DNA from: Verrucomicrobiota bacterium
GTDB lineage: Bacteria > Verrucomicrobiota > Verrucomicrobiia > Chthoniobacterales > UBA10450
Direction of reading: 5' to 3'
Assembly: GCA_003218815.1 (NCBI GenBank)
Contig: QHON01000050.1
Coordinates: forward strand, 1-10,762
DNA length: 10,762 nt
Made by a program: the position numbers and the translations under genes. Each line of letters starts with the position of its first letter. The first letter of the stretch is position 1. Positions 1 through 7,000 of this stretch are shown here, in pieces. The notes below the pieces were generated by a model. It made no database searches. It was not told where the DNA came from and saw only the letters and a list, made by a program, of their open reading frames with translations.

Positions 1-454
1 CTTTCACACGATCGAGGATCCACGTCTTCATGCTTGTCATGTTGAACCCGAATCGCCCTTCGAGTTTGAATTGCGCGTACCAGGCGAAGGGCAATCCGAG
101 CATGCTCAACGCGATGCCTGTAACGAAGAGAAAACCAGCCATCGCAAAGATCGAACTGCCGAAGCTCGCGCTGAAGCTTTCAAACACCCATGGCAACGCG
201 CCGCTGAAAAGCACAGCGATGAGCACCACGGCATCGAACACGGCGGCGATATCTCCAAAACGGCTCTTGGCTAGCGTGTAATCAACCGAACGGCAATACG
301 TCGCCTCCTCAATGTTTCCGCGAAATGCAGGCGGCACTTCATTGGCGTGTGCGCGCACGTGATGTTGGTTCAGTCGGCTCAGCCACAGTTCAGTGATGGC
401 GCGCGCGAGAATCAGAACTAAAGCAGTGACGGCGAACGGCGGCATGAGAGCCAT
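1..454 (-). CDS. Ste24-type CAAX protease family (M48) N-terminal region, partial
   Basis: The gene runs off the left edge; 151 N-terminal codons are visible. The translation is hydrophobic, with predicted membrane segments near residues 6-24, 70-90 and 102-126. It carries the signature of the Ste24 N-terminal membrane domain (Peptidase_M48_N): a PPAF stretch at about 41-44, a DYT..K.RFG block at 58-67, and an E-G-RFGFN-x-T block at 132-140 followed by W and a D-x-x-K. Family members are integral-membrane zinc endopeptidases that cleave prenylated or other membrane substrates; their HExxH zinc site lies further on and would be outside this window, so activity cannot be judged. The ATG at 454 is supported by an AAGGAA ribosome site 10 bases upstream; a second Met at codon 4 is a weaker alternative. 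It lies 40 bases downstream of the reductase gene on the same strand, so co-transcription is likely. Confidence 0.85.
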   Translation of the reverse strand, partial: MALMPPFAVTALVLILARAITELWLSRLNQHHVRAHANEVPPAFRGNIEEATYCRSVDYTLAKSRFGDIAAVFDAVVLIAVLFSGALPWVFESFSASFGSSIFAMAGFLFVTGIALSMLGLPFAWYAQFKLEGRFGFNMTSMKTWILDRVK

Positions 455-464
455 CGTACTTCTG

Positions 465-470
465 TTCCTT
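465..470 (-). promoter_or_regulatory. Shine-Dalgarno site of the Ste24-like gene
   Basis: On the minus strand this reads AAGGAA, 10 bases before the ATG at 454. It is the only clear purine-rich ribosome site I see ahead of any gene in the window, and it favours the first ATG over the Met at codon 4. Confidence 0.5.
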
Positions 471-494
471 TCGCGTGTTTAGTGGGCCCTCAAT

Positions 495-1490
495 TCACTC
501 GCCGAATTCAAAAATGATTTTGCCGCTGCGCTTGCCTTGCGCCGCGTTCGCGACCGCGGCTTTCGCTTCGCTCAACGGATAAGATTTCTCAACTTTCGTT
601 TTTAACAATCCGCGTTTTGCCATTTCGAAAAGCGGGCGAAACGCATCCATTCGCTCCTGCATCGTCGCGTTGTCATACCATTTGTTGATCCAAATCCCGC
701 GGAAGCGCAGGTCTTTGAAAATGAGCAGACCATTTGGGATTTTCAGCGGCTGCAAGCTCATCGCACCGAACGTTACTATTGTTGATTCGGGCGCAAGGGT
801 GTTTGCGAGGCGCAGCGCGCTGCCGCCGCCAACGGCATTTAAGCCCAAGCGAATTGGCGCGTTGCCTGTGGCGTTCCTTACTTCCTCGCGAAGATTCTCT
901 TCATCGACAAGCACGACGTCACCGCCTTCGGCCCGCAGTTCATCGATCAATTCCTCGCGGCGAACGACATTCACCGTTTTGTAACCCAAATTGCGTGCGA
1001 TTTGAATCACCGCACGGCCTGCAGCGGAATTCGCGGCGTTTTGAATCAACCAGTCTCCACTTTTTAGATCGACATAATCATGCAGCAGCCGCCACGCCGT
1101 CATCGGGTTGATCTTCAACATCGCTGCGTGAACGGGACCGATCCCCGGCGGAACGATCACCAATGCACTCGCTTTCACGGCAACAGCTTCGCGCCAGGTC
1201 CCGAGATTATGCGGCAGGATCACCAGGGCACCCGCGGTGAGATCTTTGACGCTTTTGCCAACATCGACAACCACACCGGCACCTTCGAATCCCGGCGTAG
1301 CCGGAAGCTGCGGCCGGACCGGGTATTTTCCCTCGATCTGGTTCAGGTCCGCTGGATTGATCGGCGCGGCGCGCATTTGCACGACCGCTTCGTCCGGCGA
1401 CGGTGTCGGCCACGGTTGTGTTTCCACGTCCAACACATCCGCAGGATTTCCGTGCGTTTCATAAACGGCCACGTTTATACTTTTACTCAT
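495..1490 (-). CDS. MECR/Etr1-like 2-enoyl thioester reductase (zinc-free MDR family)
   Basis: The 331-residue protein belongs to the medium-chain dehydrogenase/reductase superfamily and most resembles NADPH-dependent trans-2-enoyl-CoA/ACP reductases (human MECR, yeast Etr1). These reduce the 2,3 double bond of enoyl thioesters in fatty acid synthesis. Visible marks are INPADLNQIEGKYP at about 44-57, whose Tyr56 matches the catalytic tyrosine of the family; PGFEGAGVV at 66-74; LGTWREAV at 96-103; NPMTAWRLL at 128-136; the nucleotide-binding QNAANSAAGRAVIQIA at 150-165; and NVVRR at 174-178, where the arginines are expected to hold the 2'-phosphate of NADPH. No structural-zinc cysteine cluster is seen. 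The protein is slightly shorter than eukaryotic MECR, which carries a targeting peptide. The ATG at 1490 is the only reasonable start: upstream in-frame codons offer no other start, and there is no good Shine-Dalgarno. A general quinone oxidoreductase is the alternative, but the GTWR and NVVR blocks favour MECR. Confidence 0.88.
   Translation of the reverse strand: MSKSINVAVYETHGNPADVLDVETQPWPTPSPDEAVVQMRAAPINPADLNQIEGKYPVRPQLPATPGFEGAGVVVDVGKSVKDLTAGALVILPHNLGTWREAVAVKASALVIVPPGIGPVHAAMLKINPMTAWRLLHDYVDLKSGDWLIQNAANSAAGRAVIQIARNLGYKTVNVVRREELIDELRAEGGDVVLVDEENLREEVRNATGNAPIRLGLNAVGGGSALRLANTLAPESTIVTFGAMSLQPLKIPNGLLIFKDLRFRGIWINKWYDNATMQERMDAFRPLFEMAKRGLLKTKVEKSYPLSEAKAAVANAAQGKRSGKIIFEFGE
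1476..1481 (+). promoter_or_regulatory. Candidate -10 element for the CDF transporter gene
   Basis: TATACT matches the sigma-70 -10 consensus at five of six positions. It ends 11 bases before the ATG at 1493, so transcription would start at about 1488-1490, giving a leader of only a few bases. This fits the absence of a ribosome site ahead of that gene. No convincing -35 box is seen 16-18 bases upstream (the region reads TGCGTT), so this is a weak prediction. It lies inside the first codons of the divergent reductase gene. Confidence 0.3.
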
Positions 1491-1492
1491 CG

Positions 1493-2401
1493 ATGGTCTC
1501 GGCGCAGCATCCTCACGCTTCCGTAAACAATCTGCAAACTGGCGCGCGGATCGCGCTGTTTGGTCTCGCCATTAATATCATGCTGGCGTCGGTGAAAATG
1601 CTCGCCGGTTTTTTCGGTAACGCGTATGTGCTGATTGCTGATGGAATTGAATCCGCGATGGACGTCGGCGGTTCCATTGTGATTTGGGGAGGATTGAAAG
1701 TTGCGGCGCGTCCGCCTGACCGGACTCACCCATACGGTCATGGCAAAGCCGAGCCGATTGCCGCAGTGATTGTTGCGATCGGCGTACTCGCTGCCGCGCT
1801 TGGCCTGGCGATACAAAGTGTGCGCGAAATCTTTCTGCCGCATCATGGGCCTGCGCCTTACACACTCGTGGTTCTGATCGTCGCTGTGATTGTGAAGGAA
1901 TTTTTATATCGATATGTCATCCGATTTGGCAGGAGTGTAGAAAGCACCGCTGTTCAGACCGACGCCTGGCATCACCGGACCGATGCAATGACGTCGATCG
2001 CGGCGTTCATCGGCATTTCTGTTGCGCTTGTCGGTGGCGAGGCCTGGCAAAGCGCGGACGACTGGGCGGCGCTCTTCGCTTGTGCGCTAATCGGCACGAA
2101 TGGCTATCGTCTGTTGCGGCCCGCCTTATTCGAAATCATGGACACGGCGCCGCGCGGTAAAATTGTGGATTCAGTTCGAAATGCTGCGGCTGCGGTCCCC
2201 GGAGTCATCGACGTCGAAAAATGCCTGATCCGGAAGATGGGACTGGACTTTTATGTTGATCTTCACGTGGGAGTAAACGGAAGCATTTCCGTGCATGAAG
2301 GGCACGAGATTGCGCATCAAGTGAAAGCGGCAATCCAGCAGGGCGATTCGCGCATTGCCGACGTGCTTGTCCACATCGAGCCGGCCAAGGCCGTAACTTA
2401 G
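1493..2401 (+). CDS. Cation diffusion facilitator (CDF) family divalent metal exporter
   Basis: The 302-residue protein has the full CDF layout: six membrane segments (about 18-42, 44-70, 87-110, 122-145, 165-182, 190-207) and a cytoplasmic ferredoxin-like C-terminal domain (about 222-297). These proteins export Zn, Fe, Mn or Co, usually by proton antiport, as homodimers. The transport site is visible as E53-x3-D57 in membrane segment 2 (DGIESAMD) and H160-x3-D164 in segment 5 (WHHRTD). The loop before segment 3 has the usual HPYGHGKAE. H160/D164 with an acidic pair in segment 2 suggests Zn or Fe rather than Mg/Co, but the metal cannot be fixed from sequence. The ATG at 1493 is chosen because the in-frame GTG codons further upstream (1403, 1418) would lie antisense inside the reductase gene and add a tail with no CDF character. 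It converges on the nucleosidase gene with a 40-base gap, where I see no credible terminator hairpin. Confidence 0.92.
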   Translation: MVSAQHPHASVNNLQTGARIALFGLAINIMLASVKMLAGFFGNAYVLIADGIESAMDVGGSIVIWGGLKVAARPPDRTHPYGHGKAEPIAAVIVAIGVLAAALGLAIQSVREIFLPHHGPAPYTLVVLIVAVIVKEFLYRYVIRFGRSVESTAVQTDAWHHRTDAMTSIAAFIGISVALVGGEAWQSADDWAALFACALIGTNGYRLLRPALFEIMDTAPRGKIVDSVRNAAAAVPGVIDVEKCLIRKMGLDFYVDLHVGVNGSISVHEGHEIAHQVKAAIQQGDSRIADVLVHIEPAKAVT

Positions 2402-2441
2402 CTATCCTGTCTGCGCGCCGAAAGGAACCTTGTCTGTGGAT

Positions 2442-3101
2442 CTACGGACGCAATTCGCGAACCAGCGCGATAAAGGAAATCAAGCGCCAAACCGCTGGCG
2501 GATTTTTTGCCAGGTAGACTGCGAGTCTGCCAAAGTTTGTCCTCTGCTCGTCTAAATCAAAGAGCACATTTGGTGGCGCTGGTAGGGGTTGCCCCGGCGT
2601 GTCGCTAATCACGCGAAGCGAAAGCAGCGGAACGCCGTGTTTCGCGCAAGCGCGCGCGATGAACTCCGTCTCCATATCTACAGCCGCTGCGCCCGTCGTT
2701 TGCGCAAGTCGGTTTCGGTCCTCGCCGGATTCGATCATCGACCGGACAGTCAAAAGATTGGCGATATGGATTGGGAGATTTGCAAGAGAATGCAGTGTCC
2801 CGCTCACCTCGGCAGTCGAGAAATTTTTCGCAAGCAAGAGATCACCGATCCGCAATTGATCGTTAAGCGCGCCCGCAAATCCGGCGCTGATTAAACAATC
2901 GAGTTTTCGGCCCTCTAGAAAGCGTGCCGTGCGTTGTCGGCAAACTTCTTCCCCAACACCTGTATGAAAGACTTCCACGGTGCAATTGTCGATATGGCCG
3001 GCGATCGTCGTGATGCCATTTCTATCGCTCCGGGTTTTGTTGTGAAGCCGGCGTCGAAATCCTGAACTTTCCGCCGCCAAAGCAAACGTGACCGCAATCA
3101 T
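2442..3101 (-). CDS. Nucleoside phosphorylase / MTA-SAH nucleosidase-like protein
   Basis: The 219-residue protein has the PNP/UDP phosphorylase fold signature. Key points are E11 in the N-terminal LAAES, aligned with the catalytic-region Glu12 of E. coli MTA/SAH nucleosidase; TGVGEE at 47-52; SAGFAGAL at 72-79; VDMET at 141-145, whose Met-Glu binds the ribose; and RVISD at 163-167, whose Asp is the purine-contacting acid. The family cleaves the N-glycosidic bond of methylthioadenosine, S-adenosylhomocysteine or 5'-deoxyadenosine. The C-terminal part (a PLPAPP-like segment, then LAKNPPAVWRLISF) departs from MTA/SAH nucleosidases and recalls the hopanoid-associated phosphorylase group (HpnG), but no hopanoid gene is visible nearby. 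Substrate is therefore open. It starts 23 bases after the anti-sigma-like gene ends and is probably in one transcript with it. The ATG at 3101 has no clear ribosome site. Confidence 0.82.
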   Translation of the reverse strand: MIAVTFALAAESSGFRRRLHNKTRSDRNGITTIAGHIDNCTVEVFHTGVGEEVCRQRTARFLEGRKLDCLISAGFAGALNDQLRIGDLLLAKNFSTAEVSGTLHSLANLPIHIANLLTVRSMIESGEDRNRLAQTTGAAAVDMETEFIARACAKHGVPLLSLRVISDTPGQPLPAPPNVLFDLDEQRTNFGRLAVYLAKNPPAVWRLISFIALVRELRP

Positions 3102-3124
3102 CGCATAGTCTGCGTTGGAATCTC

Positions 3125-3811
3125 TTAGTGTCGCTCTGCCGGCATCTCGCCGATTTGCACAACAAAGCTCTTTTTCTCTGAGCTGGGCGCGGCGGTTTCG
3201 TTAGGCGAGGACATCGGTGAGGTCTGTGTGCCTCCCGCTATTGAGGCAATCGCAGTGCGAAATTTAGACTCGTAATTCGACGGAAGATCGACAAGAACAC
3301 TGAGACGATTTTTGTCTGGAAGCCCTTTCGTCGCGGAACCGCCGAGTTGGCTAGCGATTGTGACGACTTCGTTGGCAACTGTATCTAATCGTCCCGGCGT
3401 CGTCGGGAACGTAATCTCGCTCACACCAAACGGCGCAGGCGTCAAGGTCGTCGCGGCATGCTCGAGCGCTTTGGTTATTTGCTGCCGCATTTGCGTTTCC
3501 AGCAATGTGCGGTTCGGATTTTTGGTTTCGTGTCGCGCGATCAACCAAAGGCCGATTCCGACATTGTCGCCCATGAGCACGATAAACGCCGCGCCAACGC
3601 GAAACGCCATTTTCCGGCCGCGTGCGGAAACATCTACTTCGGCCGGGAGCAAAACCTCGCGAGAATCTCCCCGCATCCCCAGATGAATTTGTCGCGCGAC
3701 AGCAAGGGCGCGTTGCAACTGCCGATCGGAGATCAATTGCTCCTCCAGCGCTGCACGTTCCGCAGCCGACAGTCGGCCGTCCAGATAATCGAAGAGCTTA
3801 TCAGGATTCAT
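3125..3811 (-). CDS. Single-pass anti-sigma-factor-like membrane protein, function unknown
   Basis: From the ATG at 3811 the protein has 228 residues. Residues 1-40 (LFDYLDGRLSAAERAALEEQ) resemble the N-terminal helical domain of cytoplasmic anti-sigma regions. The HxxxCxxC zinc ligands of the zf-HC2 type are absent, so it would be a zinc-free version. A membrane segment at about 69-92 is interrupted by a polar GDN at 81-83. The rest should be periplasmic: a helical stretch at 101-120, then a compact alpha/beta region at about 131-193 (an LGG.ATKGL turn followed by LSVLVDLPSNY) that loosely recalls DUF4349-type domains, then a Ser/Pro/Thr-rich linker and a short tail. No sigma-factor gene adjoins it, which is unusual for a true anti-sigma factor. 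It is divergent from tamB. The upstream in-frame TTG at 3910 would add 33 residues with no resemblance to the family start and is rejected. Confidence 0.7.
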   Translation of the reverse strand: MNPDKLFDYLDGRLSAAERAALEEQLISDRQLQRALAVARQIHLGMRGDSREVLLPAEVDVSARGRKMAFRVGAAFIVLMGDNVGIGLWLIARHETKNPNRTLLETQMRQQITKALEHAATTLTPAPFGVSEITFPTTPGRLDTVANEVVTIASQLGGSATKGLPDKNRLSVLVDLPSNYESKFRTAIASIAGGTQTSPMSSPNETAAPSSEKKSFVVQIGEMPAERH

Positions 3812-3904
3812 TCGACGCTGCCGGAAGCGTGATGCTGGATGTAGCGGCGTGCAATCGAGAACTGCGCAATCGCGGAGCCGATCGGCTTGGGCTTGGACTT
3901 TCTT

Positions 3905-3942
3905 CGACAATTTGGCGGAGCAGGCAGTCAGTCCGACAATTT
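3905..3942. repeat. Direct repeat CGACAATTT x2 in the tamB upstream region
   Basis: CGACAATTT occurs at 3905-3913 and again at 3934-3942, with centres 29 bases apart, close to three helical turns. The match extends to 11 bases with one mismatch (TTCGACAATTT and TCCGACAATTT). The placement in a divergent promoter region makes a pair of regulator half-sites possible; chance is also possible for so short a repeat. Confidence 0.45.
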
Positions 3943-3951
3943 AATCCATTT

Positions 3952-3961
3952 CTGGATCCAG
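3952..3961. repeat. Perfect 10-base palindrome CTGGATCCAG
   Basis: The sequence reads the same on both strands and is loosely flanked by CCAT (3946-3949) and ATGG (3966-3969). It lies 10 bases after the second copy of the direct repeat. It could be an operator-type site; nothing else supports that. Confidence 0.4.
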
Positions 3962-4002
3962 GGTGATGGCAAAGCCTGGCCTTGGAACATGACAGTTGAT
4001 TG

Positions 4003-4039
4003 CCTGGGTACACCAGACAGCTATTTACTCTTTCCCAGG
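4003..4039. repeat. Inverted repeats CCTGGG...CCCAGG just before the preferred tamB start
   Basis: CCTGGG at 4003-4008 can pair with CCCAGG at 4034-4039 (25-base loop). Alternatively CTGG at 4004-4007 can pair with CCAG at 4013-4016 (5-base loop). The two pairings exclude each other. If the region is transcribed as a tamB leader they could form alternative hairpins 20 bases before the GTG at 4060. There is no poly-T run, so it does not look like a terminator. Confidence 0.3.
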
Positions 4040-4059
4040 GTGGAAATAGAGTCGCCCTC

Positions 4060-7000
4060 GTGGGCGAAGACCATCAGGCAGACGCGCAGAGGCACAAACG
4101 TTGGTGGCGTCACCTGGCGGTGGTGGTTGCGATCTGTGCGTTGCTTCTCGCAATTTTCCATCGTCCAATTCTGTTAACGCTCGGTCGGCAAATCGCGCTC
4201 CATTATGCTGCCACAGAAAATCTGAAGGCTACTTTTCGCCTCGAAGGAAATGTCTTCACAAATCTAACGGTGCGGAATCTTCATGCCTCTCCAACCGGAC
4301 CCTCGGCAATCGAATCAATTGATATCGACCTTTTATATATTGATTACAGTCTGTTTGGACTCGCGCGTCACGGTCTCTCTCATTTTCTGGATAACGTCGA
4401 ATCGCGCTCGGCGCGGATTGTTTTGAACCCGGCCAAGGCGCCGCTTAGACCGCACCCGCCGAAGGCGAAAATAGAATTGCCCTCGCTCTTTCCAGAACGG
4501 ATTCGATTAACGGATGCAACTCTGGTGATCAGAAATCAGCCGCACGATTTTGTCACGGAACATGTCGATCTTGATTTGAATCCCCGCACGCCGAGTGACC
4601 TGCGGATTGAGAAATTGCAACTGCCCGCCGGCGAGAGTTGGTCCAAAATCTCGGGGCAAACTTCGTACGCGAACAAAAATCTGATTATTCGTGATCTGGT
4701 TTTGAGCGACCAGGAAAAGATCCATCTTCTAAGCGTTGATGCATCCCATGTCGACGCGAAGACTCTTGCCATCAATCTCGATTGCGCAGTCGGCGGCGGC
4801 CAGCTCTCCGGGTGGATTACATTAGGCGAAACAAAATCCTCGCTGGATACGAAAATGCACTTGGCCGCCGAAAACGTTGCGGTCGAGTCGCTGAACAAAT
4901 TCCTGATCTTGCCGGAAGGATACCTCTCCGGCCAAATCGAACGCCTCAATCTGGAGGGAACAGGCGCCATCGACACCCCGCGCACCTGGAACGGAACGAT
5001 GTCTCTGCGAATGAGCAATGCGCATTGGCCAGAAATCAGTTTCGATGCCGGTGTCGTGGAAGTTTCTGCGAATCAAGGCAAAGCCACTCTTCGCTCAGCG
5101 GACCTCGTGCAAGGTCAAAACGAGTTTCACCTTCGCGGAACTACCGAAATGCCTGCCGATTTCAAGGATTTCGGGCGCAATCCCGCAAGTCTGGAAATTG
5201 CCGGCACCGTGCTCGATCTTCAGGGTTTGACGGCGGGAATGCCACAGCCATTGAGCGGCACCGCTCAATTAAATGGCAAGATCGACATCGTTAACGCTAA
5301 AATTGAAGCAAATCTCAACATCACTGCCGATTCGGTTAACTTTGCGAACGGCACAATTGAGAAACTAAGCGCGACTGCGAGAGCTTCAAAAATAGTTGGG
5401 CCAGCCGATGCCAAGAAGCCATGGTTCGCGGACCTTCGCTTACGTTCAAACTTAAACATCTCTAATGGGCATTATCGAGATTACGTGATCGATTCGGTGG
5501 AAGGGGCGCTCGACGTATTTGACGATGTCGTTAGCCTCGAACCTTTGAATCTGCGGCGGAACCAGAATGAGGTAGTGGTTCGAGGCCAATACCGATTGCC
5601 AGAAGAGGTCGGCAAAGTTGTTTCGCAACCAGCGGCTCTGGATTTTTCGCTGAATGCGCCCGAAGCGGGCGATTTCTGGACGTCAGATGCACCGGACAAG
5701 CTCACTGGACCATTGCAAATCGCAGGGCAGATCAGATGGAAGCAGCAGATTGCGAACGGCCAACTATCGATCTCCGGATCGAACCTGAAGATGCGCGACT
5801 TGGTTTTCAAACAACTGAGCTCGCAGTGTTCAATTTCGAACAACGTGATTTATCTAAACGATCTCACCGCAAGTTTGAATGAACACGATTTCGTTGGCGG
5901 GCACGGGAGTCTCAATCTGCACGCTCCGTATCATTACAGCGGAAGAGCCTCTACCAGCGTCTCTAATTTATCGACGCTTCAGCCGATGCTTCGGGCCTTT
6001 GGCAATCAAAACGAATTGGCCGGCTCGCTTTCCTTCGACTGGGAAGGAAGCGGCGATGCGCAAACATTCAAAAATTCCGGGAAGCTGAAGCTCGCTCTCG
6101 AGAAAGGGCGTTACGGCGGCTTGCAGTCGCTTCGGGCCAATATCGACGCGACCTATTCGCCCGATGGTCTCGATGTGCCCATCATTTTTTTCGCCAGCAA
6201 CAAGATGGATTTTCAAGCAATCGCCCAAGCCAAGGGCGAAACGCTGGAGATTAGCAAGATTCAACTCGATCAAGGGTCCGCGAAATTTGCGGCCGGCTAC
6301 GCTTCCATCCCATTCGTGTGGCGAAATCTCGGCACGAGTGCATCGGTATGCCCCTCCAACGGAAAAGTCGTGGCGAACTTTCAATCCGAGAACCTCAACA
6401 TTAAGAAGTTTTTCGAGGACGTCGGTGCGAAGCCGCTGGCGTCCGGGATCTTGAACGTCAAGCTCGATGCGCAGGGAACGATCGCCGACTTGGACGCGCG
6501 CCTTGACGTTCAGATGCGCGATCTGCGGAGCGAGCGATTCCCAAAACTGGAGCCGGCGACGTTTGATCTGAACGCGCAAGTCAAACGTGATCAACTGACC
6601 GCCTCCGGAAAGCTGCAACAGGCGCGGATTCAACCGCTGGAGTTAAGTGCAAACCTGCCTTTTGACATCCCGAAAATTGCTCGCGCGCGAAAACTGCCCG
6701 ACGAAACCGCAATCAGTGCAAAAGCTCGGCTGCCGCGCAGCTCGGTGAATTTCATTCGAGAATTTGTGCCCGAAGTGGCGCACCTCGACGGCGATCTTGG
6801 GCTCGATGTCGATGTCCGGGGAACGATCGGGCAACCTGTGTTGAGCGGCTCCGGTGACATGACGATTAATGTGGCCCGGGCCAGTGATGCTACGCTGCCA
6901 GCGCTGAATAATTTCAAAGCCCGCCTCAATTTCAACGGAGATGCGCTGACGATTCAACAATTCGGCGGGGAACTTTCCGGAGGGAAATTCACGGTCACGG

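Larger units (their letters stand above)
3812..4059. other. Divergent intergenic control region between the anti-sigma-like gene and tamB
   Basis: No gene is recognised here. It must hold the promoters for both directions. Visible structure is a 9-base direct repeat (3905 and 3934), a perfect 10-base palindrome CTGGATCCAG (3952-3961), and further CTGG/CCAG inverted repeats around 4004-4039. A short ACGCT...AGCGT inverted repeat lies just before the anti-sigma-like start (about 3814-3829). No near-consensus -35/-10 pair stands out; the best plus-strand candidate (TTGATT at 3996 with a TA-rich stretch at 4018-4027) is too poorly spaced to trust. If tamB starts at the TTG at 4000, the last 60 bases are coding. 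Confidence 0.6.

Noticed and set aside
30..281. Plus-strand open frames at the left edge
   Set aside because: They lie opposite the Ste24-like gene, whose minus-strand translation shows a clear family signature.
1403..1492. Longer transporter protein starting at GTG 1403
   Set aside because: The extra 30 residues are encoded antisense to conserved reductase codons and do not resemble CDF N-termini.
1080..1526. Open frame of 148 codons on the plus strand across the reductase start
   Set aside because: It is Arg/His-rich with no fold-like pattern and overlaps both well-supported genes; it is a shadow of the reductase.
463..2427. Shared 10-base string CGAAAGGAAC before the Ste24-like gene (minus) and after the transporter gene (plus)
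   Set aside because: Too short, on opposite strands and in unrelated settings; best explained by chance.
2384..2441. Possible bidirectional terminator between the convergent transporter and nucleosidase genes
   Set aside because: Only a 4-5 base CGGCC/GGCCG stem with a tiny loop and an AAGG/CCTT pair are seen, with no T-run on either strand.
3811..3910. N-terminal extension of the anti-sigma-like protein from TTG 3910, or the tail of a sigma-factor gene
   Set aside because: The extra 33 residues are Arg/Cys-rich with no helix-turn-helix or family resemblance, and the ATG at 3811 begins exactly at the recognisable domain.
4507..5018. Overlapping minus-strand open frames opposite the tamB N-terminal half
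   Set aside because: Composition is Arg/Ser/Pro-rich as in reverse-frame shadows, with no start context and no known domain.
5968..6633. Open frame of 221 codons on the minus strand inside tamB
   Set aside because: It is fully antisense to a convincing TamB frame, its translation has no recognisable domain, and long antisense frames are common opposite GC-rich genes.
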